NCBI GenBank assembly: GCA_015178975.1
Contig: WHVD01000005.1
Coordinates: forward strand, 1,178,001-1,242,000
Direction of reading: 5' to 3'
Source of the DNA: Hysterangium stoloniferum
Taxonomy: Eukaryota > Basidiomycota > Agaricomycetes > Hysterangiales > Hysterangiaceae
Length of the DNA stretch: 64,000 nucleotides
In this document: positions 32,776 through 43,251 of the stretch, in pieces
Layout of the letters: each line of letters starts with the position of its first letter
Numbering within the stretch: the stretch's first letter is position 1
Notes under the pieces: generated by a model
What the model saw: only the letters and a program-made list of their open reading frames with translations
What the model was told of the DNA's origin: nothing
The model's database searches: none
Position numbers and translations under genes: made by a program

Positions 32776-35700
32776 TGTTGGAAAGCATCATGGACAACAG
32801 TGTCTATTTTTAGAATGACAAAGGGGTGGTCTCCGGAACTTGTGGACACGGGGATCTAGGGCCGCATCACCTTGTATAAATACTAAGAGTTTGTTACTAT
32901 GTTACCTAGTCGATTATACTTATCCTTGACTCCCCAATAATATGGGTCTTGAATTCTAACAGGTTATGGGCCCCGGCTCGCGCCGTATAACCAAGTCACA
33001 AAACACTGTCCAATCGTGTTTTCAAGCCACAAGACCTTATCATACATTCTCATACCTAGTCGAAACAACTTTCTGCACAGGCTGCATATTCGTCAAAGTT
33101 CTTACACATGGTGTTGATTACCCCGTAAACCTGGGACCATTTCCCACCATGGCGCCACAACCATTATCATTCGAAAACACATCTACCATAATTCTATTCG
33201 AATATTAAATGCAACTACATTATCCTCTTGCAACGTCATCTCCTTGTACCCCACCAGCTTTTTTGAGACAGCAGTCTTGCCCAATCCATACCTCTCGAGC
33301 GTCGCTACAATTACTCGACTACTTTGAGGATATCTCATGCACAATGACTCTACTCAAGGACTGAACAACCAATATGGCAACATCTTTGAATTAATTACAC
33401 AAACTAGGATATATTTCATCCACAAGACTTTACACCCTGTTCTACAATCGACAACTTATATAACGTAACTCGTTACCATCAATTCGACAGACAGCTAGGA
33501 GCTTTCCTTCACGACGAACCGATCATATCCTGTCTCGCGTCAACCAATTGATTCGGTTGTATTTTTTTTAGGTCTCCGGTAGTAAACTACATGGCAGGAG
33601 GAGCAGAGCGGTGAGGAGGAGTGTTGAAGAAAACACCGCACCATGGAAAGAAGCGGCGCCCCTGTGTTTAGTGAGGCCGAATCTGACACCACTTAAAACA
33701 CCTTCCCTCTTGACTTTGCACGATCACAACAACTTTCCACACCTAATCACATCTCATCGTATCTGCCACATCCACTGCCCTTCGAGATCCCTTTCAACTC
33801 TTGACCCGCACGTAATTGGGTCCACTTCATCGTCTTGTCTGCGCTCGACATCCTCAATTTTGTCGCCTTATCTGGACTAGACTATCCAATCATGTCTGTC
33901 CACCAATTTTCGTCGGCGTCGACTCCAAATTCCGCCCACATCAACTAGTCGCGTCGGCCATCCTTATCGGCTCAGCATTCTCGACACTGTTCCTAATCAT
34001 GCCTGCCACCAATTTCCGTCGATCGATTCCAAATTCTGCCCACATCAACTCATCATTTCACTGTCACCTCTGAGCGAAATTATTTGGTGCTACCTTACAC
34101 CACCATCCTTTTGTGTCATCTACTCCACTCAGTCTCCATCGCATTGGTTCCTATCATATAATGGCCACGACACTTATCTTATCCGTCCCTTTGCATGGCT
34201 CTGGTGGTGAACTACGCAACAGGAAGAGTAGCGCGGTGAGGAGGAGTGTTGAGAAGAAAACACCACACCACGGAAAGAAGCGGTGCCCCTTTGTTTAGGT
34301 TACGATGCTCAGCAATCAACTATTCAGCATCCCATGGAGCCTGAGCCGTTCATGGACTTACTATTCTTAGCCTGGCACGTAGTCGCGTCCGCTTCATTGT
34401 CTCATTGTCACCACATGTTTTGACAGCGTCTGCGCTCAACCTGCTCAACTTTGTCACCTTATCTGGCCTATCCAATCAGCGATGCAAGGACGTCTGCTAT
34501 CACGACAGCGTCCATTTCAAACACTGCCCACAACATTACGATGCATAAACGTCATTTTATTATCGCCTCTGTGCGAATTTTTAGTGTGCCAATACGCACC
34601 ATCATCTTACATCGCCTCTGAGCGCAATTTTACAAACATTAGGACGGATAAACGTCGTTTCATTATCGCCTCTGTGTGAATTTTTAGTGTGCTAATACAC
34701 ACCATCATCTTATATCGCCTCTGAGCACAATTTTCACCGTCATTTTTCTGTCAGCTATATTTTCTTGGAACTGCCTGTTCCAAAGTCTACTGCAACCACT
34801 CCTCAATAGGAACTAGGTAATTTCTGGGACAAAATTTATGGCAAAATTTATAGAGCTTAAACTTGAATTCTTTCGGAACTGCCTGTTCCAAGTTAATCGC
34901 GACCACCTCTGTCTGGCCGGTGACGAAACTTATGGCAATATAGCTCAATTTTTTATGGAACGGCTTGTTCCAAGTCCACCGCACCCACCTTTGTGTGGCC
35001 ATTTCGGCAACAAAATTTATGGCACAATTTATTGAGTATAAAACTCATATTTCATTTCCTCGACATTCGATCCTTCTATTTTTTGACAGGCATATGCATA
35101 ATTAGGAAACAACAATCTATGCCAGCTTAACGGCACATTTATAGGGCAGCAGGAAGCTTCGACATCTTGCCTTATGGATTTCTTTTAGGCCAAATCCGAC
35201 TCTGGAATACCCTGAATAATCTACTATTTTTTATGACTTGTCTAGCAATGCATTGGTCCTTATACAGGGCATACATGGGCCGAGGAGGAGAATTTTGGAC
35301 CTACATTATACGACCCAGAAAGCTGTATTTTGGACCTACGTTATATGACCCAAAATTCACTTCAAATTTTGTACTCTCGTCGGCGCACCAAGCTTTATTT
35401 TGGACCTATGTTATATGACCTAAAATTCACTTCAAATTTTGTACCCTCGTCGGCGCACCAAAGCTATGCGATTCGAGGAGGAGAATTTTAGTCCTACCTT
35501 ATTCGACTCCGCAAGTTTGTCTGGCTGACGACTGTAGGGACCCGACAAGGCGGATAAAAAGTTGATCCCAAATTTATTCCGGAGACTCGTCCAAAGGAAG
35601 ACTCCTATGCGTGAGGAGGAGCTTACCTTAACTGTTGTCCATGCTGAGGAGGAGTGTTGGAAAGCATCATGGACAACAGTGTCTATTTTTAGAATGACAA

Positions 35701-35840
35701 AGGGGTGGTCTCCGGAACTTGTGGACACGGGGATCTAGGGCCGCGTCACCTTGTATAAATACTAAGAGTTTGTTACTATGTTACCTAGTCGATTATACTT
35801 ATCCTTGACTCCCCAATAATATGGGTCTTGAATTCTAACA
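32776..35840 (+). mobile_element. Non-autonomous copia-type LTR element, 3.07 kb
   Basis: Direct 186-bp LTRs (32,776-32,961 and 35,655-35,840) start TGTTGGAAAGC and end TTCTAACA. I noticed only one difference between them. The 5-bp target duplication ccgct is perfect (32,771-32,775 and 35,841-35,845). A purine tract gaggaggag precedes the 3' LTR. The 2.7-kb interior has no meaningful coding sequence, but has internal repeats: about 65 bp at 33,602 and 34,230, a 'gcctctgtg.gaatttttagtgtgc' unit at about 34,570 and 34,668, and 'attttggacctacgttatatgaccc' units near 35,330 and 35,400. It must use proteins from another copia element. Confidence 0.92.
32962..32975 (+). promoter_or_regulatory. Half-tRNA (initiator Met) primer-binding site
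   Basis: GGTTATGGGCCCCG follows the 5' LTR directly. It is the exact complement of the anticodon stem-loop of the initiator tRNA-Met whose gene lies at 55,731-55,802 (match at 55,764-55,777). Drosophila copia and yeast Ty5 use this type of site with a cleaved initiator tRNA as primer. Confidence 0.85.
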
Positions 35841-36744
35841 CCGCTGAGATGTACCATTAGCCCGTTGGGGGCTACAATACCTTGGAACTTCATGCCATGG
35901 CACTTCTTGTAGCCAGTGTACACAAGCTCCTGAAATTCACCTGGTCAACAGGTGGGACGGATTGTGCAATCGATGAAGCCGAATATTGTAGATGTGGGTG
36001 CTCCAAAGTTATGAATGGCTTTGGCATATTCTTGAAGACGATCCGGGTTGACAACCCCTTCTGTATCCCAGTCTAGTAGATGATCCCACCGGTTGTTGAG
36101 AAATTTCACTGTGGAGTTGATGAGATCAGAGATGACACCCTGCAACAAGTTATATTTGGCAGATAGAGCCCACTGGTCCTCTGGGCTACGCAATCGTGCA
36201 CAAAGAAGTGTGAATGCCTCAACAGCAGTGGCTTTGTTGCAGTTAGGAGTGATAAGGGGATCTGGGATCTCAAGGATTTGGCTCAATAGTATGAGCTCAT
36301 CTGCTGTGAATCTATATAAATACGTTAGCAATGGTCATCAAATCAAAATATATCCATACACACCTGAATGCCCAAAGACACCCCAACCGCCCAAGCCTAT
36401 TCAGATAGTCCACAGTAATCCTCTCTCCTCCCTGATCTGGCTGAGGTCGTTGCTTGGGTAGTGCAGAAATGGTTGCAAGAGTTGCAACATTGGCTGCATT
36501 GTCAAGTTGGAGTTGGATGGTGGGGAACAAAATGGGTGATGCAGTGAGAGGCTGTGCTGTGCAACGTTGGATAAAAACATTGGCAATAGTACTAGCAATG
36601 AGGGCCTTCTGTCACCTGGAGAGTGTTTTTCTCAATGGTCTTGACTGCATGACAGACATAATTATTCTACAACTAATGTTGAATACTAGGTACCACAGGT
36701 GCCAATATTATCCAACATAATATCAGATCAAAAAATACTAATAT

Positions 36745-36766
36745 ATATTAGTTGCAAATACTCTCT
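36745..36766. repeat. Harbinger TIR, right
   Basis: ATTAGTTGCAAATACTCTCT, the inverted partner of the left TIR, followed by the AAT target copy. The inward extension (atatatattag) is also shared with the MITE at 39,185. Confidence 0.85.
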
Positions 36767-36769
36767 AAT

Positions 36770-37246
36770 GTTCACTTCATTGGACGCAGAAAGAGCGTTT
36801 CTACGGGGTCTAAGACAGATCCAAAGGCTGCCAAATAGTAAAAAACTATAAACCTTGAAATGAAGAAGGATAAACACTGCTTACACTAACGTATTTGAGA
36901 AATCTACCATCATTAGAAAAGGAAACGTTAACACCGAATATCGCAAAAACCACAAGCCACTCACACATCAAACAACTTCACTGCAGTCTCCCAGTCCACC
37001 AAACCACTGGCAAGAACAGCGGGCGTGGTAGTGCATGTGTTTAAGATTCTTCTTAGTGTGAGGCTGGAGGAAGAATTGTGTGTTTAAAACCTCCGGGTGG
37101 TCAGAATTGAAAAAGACCCCTATCCTGCTGGTTTGGTCGTCCAACAAGTGAGTGACTTAAGAATTGAGCCCCCCGATTTTTTTTCCCTGAACATCTTCAT
37201 CCAACCCCACAATTACAAGTGACTTTGCAGTTGCCAAAACATCAAG
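36770..37246. other. Intergenic; leader motif shared with palindrome genes
   Basis: No gene is seen. At 37,136-37,170 the text 'gtccaacaagtgagtgactt' followed by aagaattgagc is nearly repeated at 14,780-14,812 (and mirrored in the right arm), just upstream of the palindrome gene. Confidence 0.5.
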
Positions 37247-38227
37247 ATGGCCTTGAACTGGGTTAGGAAAACCTTTTCATGGGGCGATGAGCCTTTGAAC
37301 CCCAACGTCATAAAGGCTTTGAGAGAACGATTTCTATACCAATCAACCATGGTGAGTTCGCGGTCTCTAAGTTTCTGTCATAGCTGATACTTTCTCTCCC
37401 AAAAGGCGATATTTGTTGCCGGTGTCCAAGCCACCATGTTGGGTAATTCTTTTCTCCTGCGGAACACTCCGACAACATTGCTTGTAATTACCAATGCATT
37501 CTTGTTTACGGGGATAATTTATAATGTGTCCATGGGCTCCTTAAGTCTGGTAGCTGCAACAACTCTAATAGGAGAAGAACAACAGACCACCCTATATCAC
37601 GAGGTACTAACATGAAGTACATCAATCCAGTTGGGGAAAGCACTCAAGCCCTATTTCGATTATGAAGCTCAACCTACAGTTGCAAAATGGCTGTACAGGG
37701 AGGTGCAATATATACGCATAGTTAAAGCCACTCACGATTCTGCCACCACCATTCATGATTATACCGCCGCCACTCATGATTACACCGTCGCCACTCATGA
37801 TTACACTGCCACCACTCATGATTACACCGCCGCCACTCATGATTACACCGCCGCCACTCATGATTACACCGCCGCCACTCATGATTACACCGCCACTCAT
37901 GATTACACTGCCACCACTCATGATTACACCACTGCCATTCCACTTGTTTCCACCCCCCAAACAACGAATGAAATGCCACCCGCTGACCTCAATGGTAAGA
38001 AGAAAACAGACAAAGCCTGGGAAGACCTTAAACTCAATCCTCATGATTACATCGCCGCCATTCATGATTACACCGCCCCCACTCATGATTCTGCCACCAC
38101 CACTCATGATTCCACCGCCACCACTCATGATTCCACCGCCACCATTCCATTTGTTTCCGCCCACCAAACAACAAACGAAATATCACCTGCTGACCTCAAT
38201 GACAAGAAGAAAGGGCTGGGCCTTTGA
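37247..38227 (+). CDS. Small membrane protein with His-Asp-Tyr-Thr repeat
   Basis: Proposed exons are 37,247-37,351, 37,406-37,549 and 37,631-38,227, for 281 residues. Introns are 54 nt and 81 nt; the second has a TACTAAC branch site. The N-terminal 83 residues include two hydrophobic stretches (about 36-53 and 57-83) suggesting membrane insertion. The third exon holds a tandem motif of the type ATHDYTA, about ten copies, then a degenerate second block (THDSTAT), each block followed by a duplicated PADLN-KKK segment. I do not recognise the family. The frame closes at 38,227, but a further exon-like stretch with a cysteine cluster follows at 38,283. Confidence 0.5.
37725..38147. repeat. 15-bp coding tandem repeats in two blocks
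   Basis: Units of catgattacaccgccgccact type (15-bp period with an 18-bp larger form) make up 37,725-37,935. A second block at 38,038-38,147 follows a duplicated segment. The repeats encode THDY/S-type peptides on the plus strand. Confidence 0.85.
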
Positions 38228-38282
38228 GTCCTAAAGTAAGTGATTCTGTAAAAATTCGGGACATGACTAATTTCTGAAACAG

Positions 38283-38549
38283 AAACAAAAGGTCAAAGCT
38301 CCAGAATGGATGGAAATCATCCATGATAATCCATGTTATTGGTGTTCGATTCAGAACTTGACTTGTTGGAAGCAGAAGGTAAAATGGGGCAGAACTTCCT
38401 ACCCTTGCGCGGTACTCAAGCTTCCATGCACTCTCGCCATGAAGAGGGCTCTGAAAGGTGAGAAGGCTCAGAAAACTGACGATGTGGAAAATTCAGGAAT
38501 GGCCAAGACTGCAGAGGTTGAGGTAGTGCTGCCAATGTTTGAAAGCTTC
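38283..38549 (+). pseudogene. Cysteine-cluster exon, degenerate Zn2Cys6-like
   Basis: After a plausible intron (GTAAGT donor at 38,236, CAG acceptor ending 38,282) the plus strand reads NPCYWCSIQNLTC, then YPCAVLKLPC, followed by a Lys-rich tail. Five cysteines fit C-x2-C-x6-C-x10-S-x2-C-x6-C, with Ser where the fourth cysteine would be. The spacing resembles the antisense gypsy protein. The frame does not join cleanly to the preceding exon (a one-base shift near 38,212), and an LTR tail replaces its end at 38,550. Confidence 0.4.
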
Positions 38550-38550
38550 A

Positions 38551-38652
38551 GGACAACACGATCTAGTGAGGGCGCAGCCTATAAGCTGAAGCCAAGTCCT
38601 ACCAGATATCCCGCAGGTTTCTCCGGAGACCTGCCCTGTACGTATCCTAACA
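38551..38652 (+). mobile_element. Truncated gypsy-family LTR tail
   Basis: From ggacaacacgatctag to cgtatcctaaca this matches the last 100 bp of the gypsy LTR family, including 'gcctataagctgaagccaag'. The rest of the LTR is missing. Confidence 0.75.
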
Positions 38653-38730
38653 CTCCACCCGACCCCTTGACTTCCACAGGATTCCCACAGTCAACTCCCC
38701 GACCTCTCAACCCACAAACCCCTCCTGGAC

Positions 38731-38846
38731 TCCCCGGGATTCCCATCCACCCATTTGAAATTGGATGAGATGATCTCGTGAGGGTGCAGCCTATAAGCTG
38801 AAGCCAAGTCCTACTGGCTTTTTCACGGGTTTCTCCGGAAACCCTC
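38731..38846 (+). mobile_element. Second truncated LTR tail
   Basis: A more diverged copy of the same LTR end, from 'ccccgggattcccatcc' through 'gcctataagctgaagccaag' to 'tttctccggaaacc', about 200 bp after the first. Together they suggest a partly deleted or tandemly rearranged element. Confidence 0.65.
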
Positions 38847-39184
38847 CAATAAGCTCTGCACATGACTCTTAACAAGCTTGCCCCATGTAAATATGAAGTA
38901 TAATATCCTACTTGCTTTTTCTTTATGGAGTTACAAAGCAATTTGTTTTGGGAACCAAATGTTAAAATGGGATTGATGCAATGTATTAAAAGTGCTGAGG
39001 CACAGACATGACACGGACACAGATGAGTGAAACAAAGATTCACCAATGTTGACCACAATGGTTCACAACATATATCTGATGTGCTGAGTCACACCAAAGG
39101 GGAATTTTGTTTTGATTTGTGACCTCTGCAATATGCATGCAACCGGAGCAGCTGTAATTCAACATTTTTCAGAAATTTGATAAT

Positions 39185-39290
39185 AGAGTATTTGCAACTA
39201 ATATATATTAGCAAACTGAATGGTGTTCCTGATATGAATATCAAAAACCAATTCAGTTTGCTAATATTTCATTAATTGCAAATACTCTCT
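39185..39290. mobile_element. MITE derived from the Harbinger family
   Basis: About 106 bp, almost entirely an inverted repeat. The left end agtatttgcaactaatatat and following tattagcaaactgaa pair with the right end. The outer 20-30 bp match the Harbinger TIR at 36,737-36,766. Flanking trinucleotides are aat and att. Confidence 0.75.
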
Positions 39291-39309
39291 ATTAGCTGTA
39301 CCAACGACG

Positions 39310-39399
39310 GATAGTGGCTGACATTGTCACAAAACCGTTACACTCCACCCGCCTCAGTCGTTTTCGCCATTCTTATGAGTTTCTTTATTTGGAAGTTTA
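39310..39399 (+). pseudogene. copia pol C-terminal relic
   Basis: The plus strand reads VADIVTKPLHSTRLSRF, then YEFLYLEV and a stop. ADI.TKPL near the end of the polyprotein is a strong copia RNase H signature. Only about 29 codons remain, in the orientation opposite to the copia remnant at 4,618-13,073. Confidence 0.75.
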
Positions 39400-40119
39400 G
39401 TTATACAAATGTCTTATGTATTCCCTTTCCCTATTCTAGTTTTTGTCAATAGTCAACTATAAGTCTATATCAAGCGGTCTCGTCTAACCTGATATTCTTC
39501 TGGTGATTATCGGTATTGGTATAGATATCTACGGAGATGTCTCATTCCTTGTTCCTCCGGTACACCTTCGATTGTAAAATCGTACGTTTTGCATATGTAT
39601 ATAGACACTTGAACAATAAACCGATGGAAGCACTAAAAGCGCCCACCTCATAACCTCGATGCCAGCATTCCGCCCACCACACGTCAAAAAATATACCACA
39701 TAAAACATTTCATCGGAGTTTCCTCGAAGCTTTTTTTGGAATATCTGGTTTTTCCGTGCATCTTTAGACGTATCTTGACATGGAAGCGTTGTGCTTTTGA
39801 TTTGGATAAACTCAGCCCTGAACGCTATTCCGGTGCCCGGGGGACTGCGGCAGTGGGCGACCCTGATTAATCGGGACCGGGTGCGTGGCGTGGTAGTTTC
39901 ATCCGTCCTGATGTCTAGGCCTTTTATAGGCCAGGCACATATATGGTATTTGGCTAGTTTAAGAACCTGTCTGGCTTTCAGCCGCCAGGACACTTGAAAC
40001 TATTTCTGTCCGGTTCCATAAGTTATGTAGATAGCGATCAGTTCCTCTCATCGGCAAGATCCCAATAAATAGCAAGTGTATCTGACATGTTAATGGAGTG
40101 ACACTTTCCTTTGTTCTCG
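39400..40119. other. Boundary between repeat island and gene space
   Basis: Nothing recognisable except the promoter region of the acyltransferase gene. Open frames on the minus strand here have no family features. Confidence 0.5.
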
Positions 40120-41861
40120 ATGCCTCTCCAGTTCGAACGCCAGCTAGGCGAGAGTGAGCTCTCGTATTATCTGCCCTCGCGTGCAGATGGCGTAAACGAT
40201 ATGTTCGTCGATTTTTAACGGCGTTTAGTCCGCATCCTGTACTAAAAAGGATCCGTGTAAAAGGTATCTCCATCTAGGATTTCGTGCCCCTTCGCGGTTC
40301 GTAACCTCGCACCGCGTCGCTCTTGCATGGGCTATTATCCGCGGCCGCCACCCCTTGCTGGTGTCGAAGGTTGTAATGCAACCGGGTCAATACGAAGATG
40401 TACGATTTGTGTAAGATTCGATATACACTCTGGCATTTTGCGCAACTTACTCTTTTCTAGATATACTTCACCGGAGTCACCCCTCACAGCGTTGGAGGAC
40501 GCACAGGCCAATTTCGAACTCCAGCAGTCCTCGAAGGATGTTATTATCGACTCTTATCTCAACGGAGCTCGTATATTATCTAATGATCGACTCTCCTACC
40601 TCATACTTTCCTCCCATCATTCTAGGTCATTGTTGACGCCTCCCGGAACGCCCGCTATAGAGGAGGACGGTTTCTTCACAATCAGGGAGGACATCAAGGA
40701 CTTTGATCTCCTTATATGCGCCGCACATTTCTTGGGGGACGGCATGGCATTACATGCTACCGCCAATGACCTGTTCAGTCTCCTGGCAGGATCATGGAAA
40801 GATAGTGGCAAACCAGCAAGCGATATGGATTTGCGTGAAATGTTGGAGAGCGAGTGGCAGCATCGGTGGGGAGAACAGCTGTCCGTATCGGATATTTTCC
40901 CCCCGGCGCTCGAGGCTCGACTCCCTGCTCCTCTATCCTCATTTCAACGGATTGGACACCAGATTGAATTCCAGTGCTCCCAAACACGGCTTGTGGGAGG
41001 ACATTCGTTCCCCCGTGCGGCACCGCAGACGGGAAGAAAGCGGCACACAATTGTACCAACTGTGTCGTTCGACCCACAGACAACGAAGAATGTATTGATG
41101 AAATGTAAGAAAGAAGGTGTTAGTATTTCACATCTTCTGTTTGCGTTGTGTAATCTCGCGTGGGCGAAGATTGGCAATGTATCCGGAGAGCTACCGATGT
41201 AGGAGAACGGTATCTTATCTTGTCTGAACAATTTATTGACAAGGATAACCATAGGATGATGTATTCCGCACTCAACCTCCGTCCATATCTTCTCGCTCTG
41301 CCGTCCGCCCCGCTCACCGATTCATACTGGTATTTAGCCGTCGGGTACTTCAACGTGGTGTTACCCTCGCTTATCCGTGGGACTCTCTTCCATCGTGCTC
41401 GTTTAGCCAAGCAGCAGTGCATCTTTGCCGCCAAAACGCCTCTCCTTTTAGCCCGCACGCGCTGTATGGCGCTCGAACGCGGAAGACGCGCTCGAACATT
41501 TGCTGCCCTAGACGATGCACCCCCAAAGGTTTCGCTTGAAGTCCGTCTCCCACCGACACCCACCACATCCCCGTCTCCCAACCCTGCGGCCCAGATGCCC
41601 AAGACACCCTCCGTGGCTTTGCTTGGGCTATCACTTCTTGGCAATTTGGACGGTACATATAAACACGCATCTTACCCGGAGTTGGTCCTACATACCCTGA
41701 CGACTGGATCGCGACAGCGTGCAGGGGGACTGTTGGTGTTTGGATATACCTTTGCCGGAAAATTATGGGTGAGCCTTGGGTATGATGAAGGTGCTTTTGA
41801 TGATAGTGTTGGGGTATGGTGGAAGGAAGTTGTGAAGGGTATGGCGGAGGTAGGTCTGTGA
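40120..41861 (+). CDS. CAT/condensation-fold acyltransferase (Tri3-like)
   Basis: Four exons (40,120-40,202, 40,264-40,410, 40,461-41,198, 41,255-41,861) give 524 residues with all phases agreeing. The introns are 50-61 nt; the first has a TACTAA branch site. The N-terminus reads LGESELSYYLPSRADGVNDM, then YLHLGFRAP, typical of fungal members of the BAHD/condensation superfamily that resemble trichothecene 15-O-acetyltransferase. The catalytic motif H-x3-D-G is present as HFLGDG at about residues 166-171. Such enzymes transfer acyl groups from CoA to alcohols. The substrate cannot be told from sequence. No secondary-metabolism neighbours are visible, so a trichothecene role is not implied. 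The start is chosen because the first ATG exon splices in frame and matches the family's N-terminal motif. Confidence 0.8.
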
Positions 41862-43251
41862 ATTTTCTTTAGGACAATCTTTGTTTTTGCTTTGCTCTTG
41901 ATACCTTATAATGCGTCCGTGAATTCACCGATATGAGCTGTGACAAACTTTATTTTTTGCACCTTGGCCTCGTGTACATTTTGGAATTCACCGTTCGATA
42001 TACATTGGGACGATATATTATATCTGGTTGTAGTACATTCGAACGATTTGATCTGAATTATCTTTCTCGGTATGATCCTTTGGTGCAACACCTAATGCGG
42101 CTACCCTTCCTTCCGCCAGACCCCCCGCATACAATTTCATCATCACACAACTGATGCGAAATATTGATATCACACCTAAATGCTGCAACAGGCACGGTTT
42201 ACGTTTTTTATTTCAATTGGCGATTTCTAATTCTCGAGACATGGGAAAGCACAGGATCGACATCGATGAGGTGTCACGTCAAAGGAGTCGGGAGAGCCGG
42301 GGATCCGCCATTTATCGTCCTCCAACAAAGGTGCTTACCCGCATGACAGCGGTATTACCCTAGCGAAAAACCAGATGCCCCACATGGTGTTTGACATGGC
42401 TGATCCACAATTAATCAATGGCAAATGAGATACTCTTGGATATAGACGGATCACTTGAGTAGAATTCAGCAGAGCGTCAGTTTACAATGAATACGGTGCG
42501 ATGGCCGGATGTCAAGATAGTCAGATGCGCTGCTAGCATAGGGGTGACGATGTCGAAATCGTGGGAGATGTGCGAGGTACAAGAAATGAGTAAGTACGCC
42601 CTGCAGGGGTACTGCCAGTCCTGGTAGGAATTACAACTGCCACTGCCAGTGCCTAACTTCGAATTCGGGGGGCTGATGATGGATATGACTCAAGGTCCAG
42701 GTCTGAAGAATGTCCAGAATGGAGCTCCTCTTCCAATACTTCTCTCTCTACGTATCACTATATCATAGCAAAAGCCCATGTCTTGTTGCATTATTGCGAT
42801 ATCAATGCCTGGAGAAGAGTTTGATCACTCAAAAATAGAACTATCAGTAGATCATTACTTGATTTCGGCAGGAACTTTTGACAGAATCTGGCATGTGCCA
42901 TCAATAATCAGCTGTGACATCTAATTCCAGGAAACAAGCCTGCTGTTAACCAAATTGGATAATAATAGTCGTGTTCTCGAGATCTCTTCCTCAGTCGGAA
43001 GTTCCGTATATCTCTTATGACCTCCAAGCATAATTACGGAAAATCTTTGACGTTTGGGGTATACATATAATTAATCTGGGAAGGGCGTCTGAAGATGTGG
43101 GATTTGCCATATATCAGTATATCCAAATCCAGAAACCTGCAATGCGGCCCCCGGAACCCCCGGCAAATGGCTACCTAAATATAAATACCAGTTGGGCACG
43201 TTGATGTTCAATGCAATCAGCATTGGAATACATCTCCCTTCCTCTGCTACG
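41862..43251. other. Intergenic region without recognised features
   Basis: About 1.4 kb between two plus-strand genes. I see no tRNA, repeat or coding stretch that I can support. Confidence 0.5.

Larger units (their letters stand above)
23523..36600 (-). pseudogene. PIF/Harbinger DDE transposase, split by three insertions
   Basis: On the minus strand the gene reads from about 36,600 through 35,846. An intron with GTGTGT donor and GCTAAC branch site lies at about 36,309-36,362. The reading then jumps three insertions: 35,845-32,776, 32,719-32,121 and 31,955-23,758. The pieces join in order: GFIDCTIRP (first Asp) and GYKKCHGMKFQGI in the first segment, PFRAPQNDVG in 32,720-32,775, FQIYGDSAYG (second Asp) in 31,951-32,120, and CISVEHGFGLVLQDWPF (Glu) in 23,523-23,757. 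All three catalytic acids are therefore still visible. A stop follows GFIDCTIRPTC, so at least one further lesion or a missed intron exists. It cannot be functional as it stands. Confidence 0.85.
21360..36766. mobile_element. PIF/Harbinger DNA transposon with three nested insertions
   Basis: Terminal inverted repeats AGAGAGTATTTGCAACTAAT (21,360) and its complement (ending 36,766) are flanked by a 3-bp duplication AAT (21,357-21,359 and 36,767-36,769). It encodes a SANT/Myb-like protein (+, 22,149-23,395) and, convergently, a DDE transposase (-, 36,600 to 23,523), the two-gene layout of this superfamily. Three later insertions with clean 5-bp duplications split the transposase. Subtracting them leaves about 3.5 kb. 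Its left 558 bp also exist, inverted, in the left palindrome arm. Confidence 0.9.

Noticed and set aside
37604..37630. A 27-nt intron in the repeat gene
   Set aside because: Too short. An 81-nt intron from 37,550 to 37,630 keeps the frame and places the TACTAAC branch site correctly.
39529..39993. 154-codon minus-strand open frame near the acyltransferase promoter
   Set aside because: No domain, no introns and no start context support it. It overlaps the likely promoter.
40775..41252. Minus-strand open frames opposite the acyltransferase
   Set aside because: They are shadows of a GC-rich coding region and show no family motif. The plus-strand model has matching phases and catalytic motifs.
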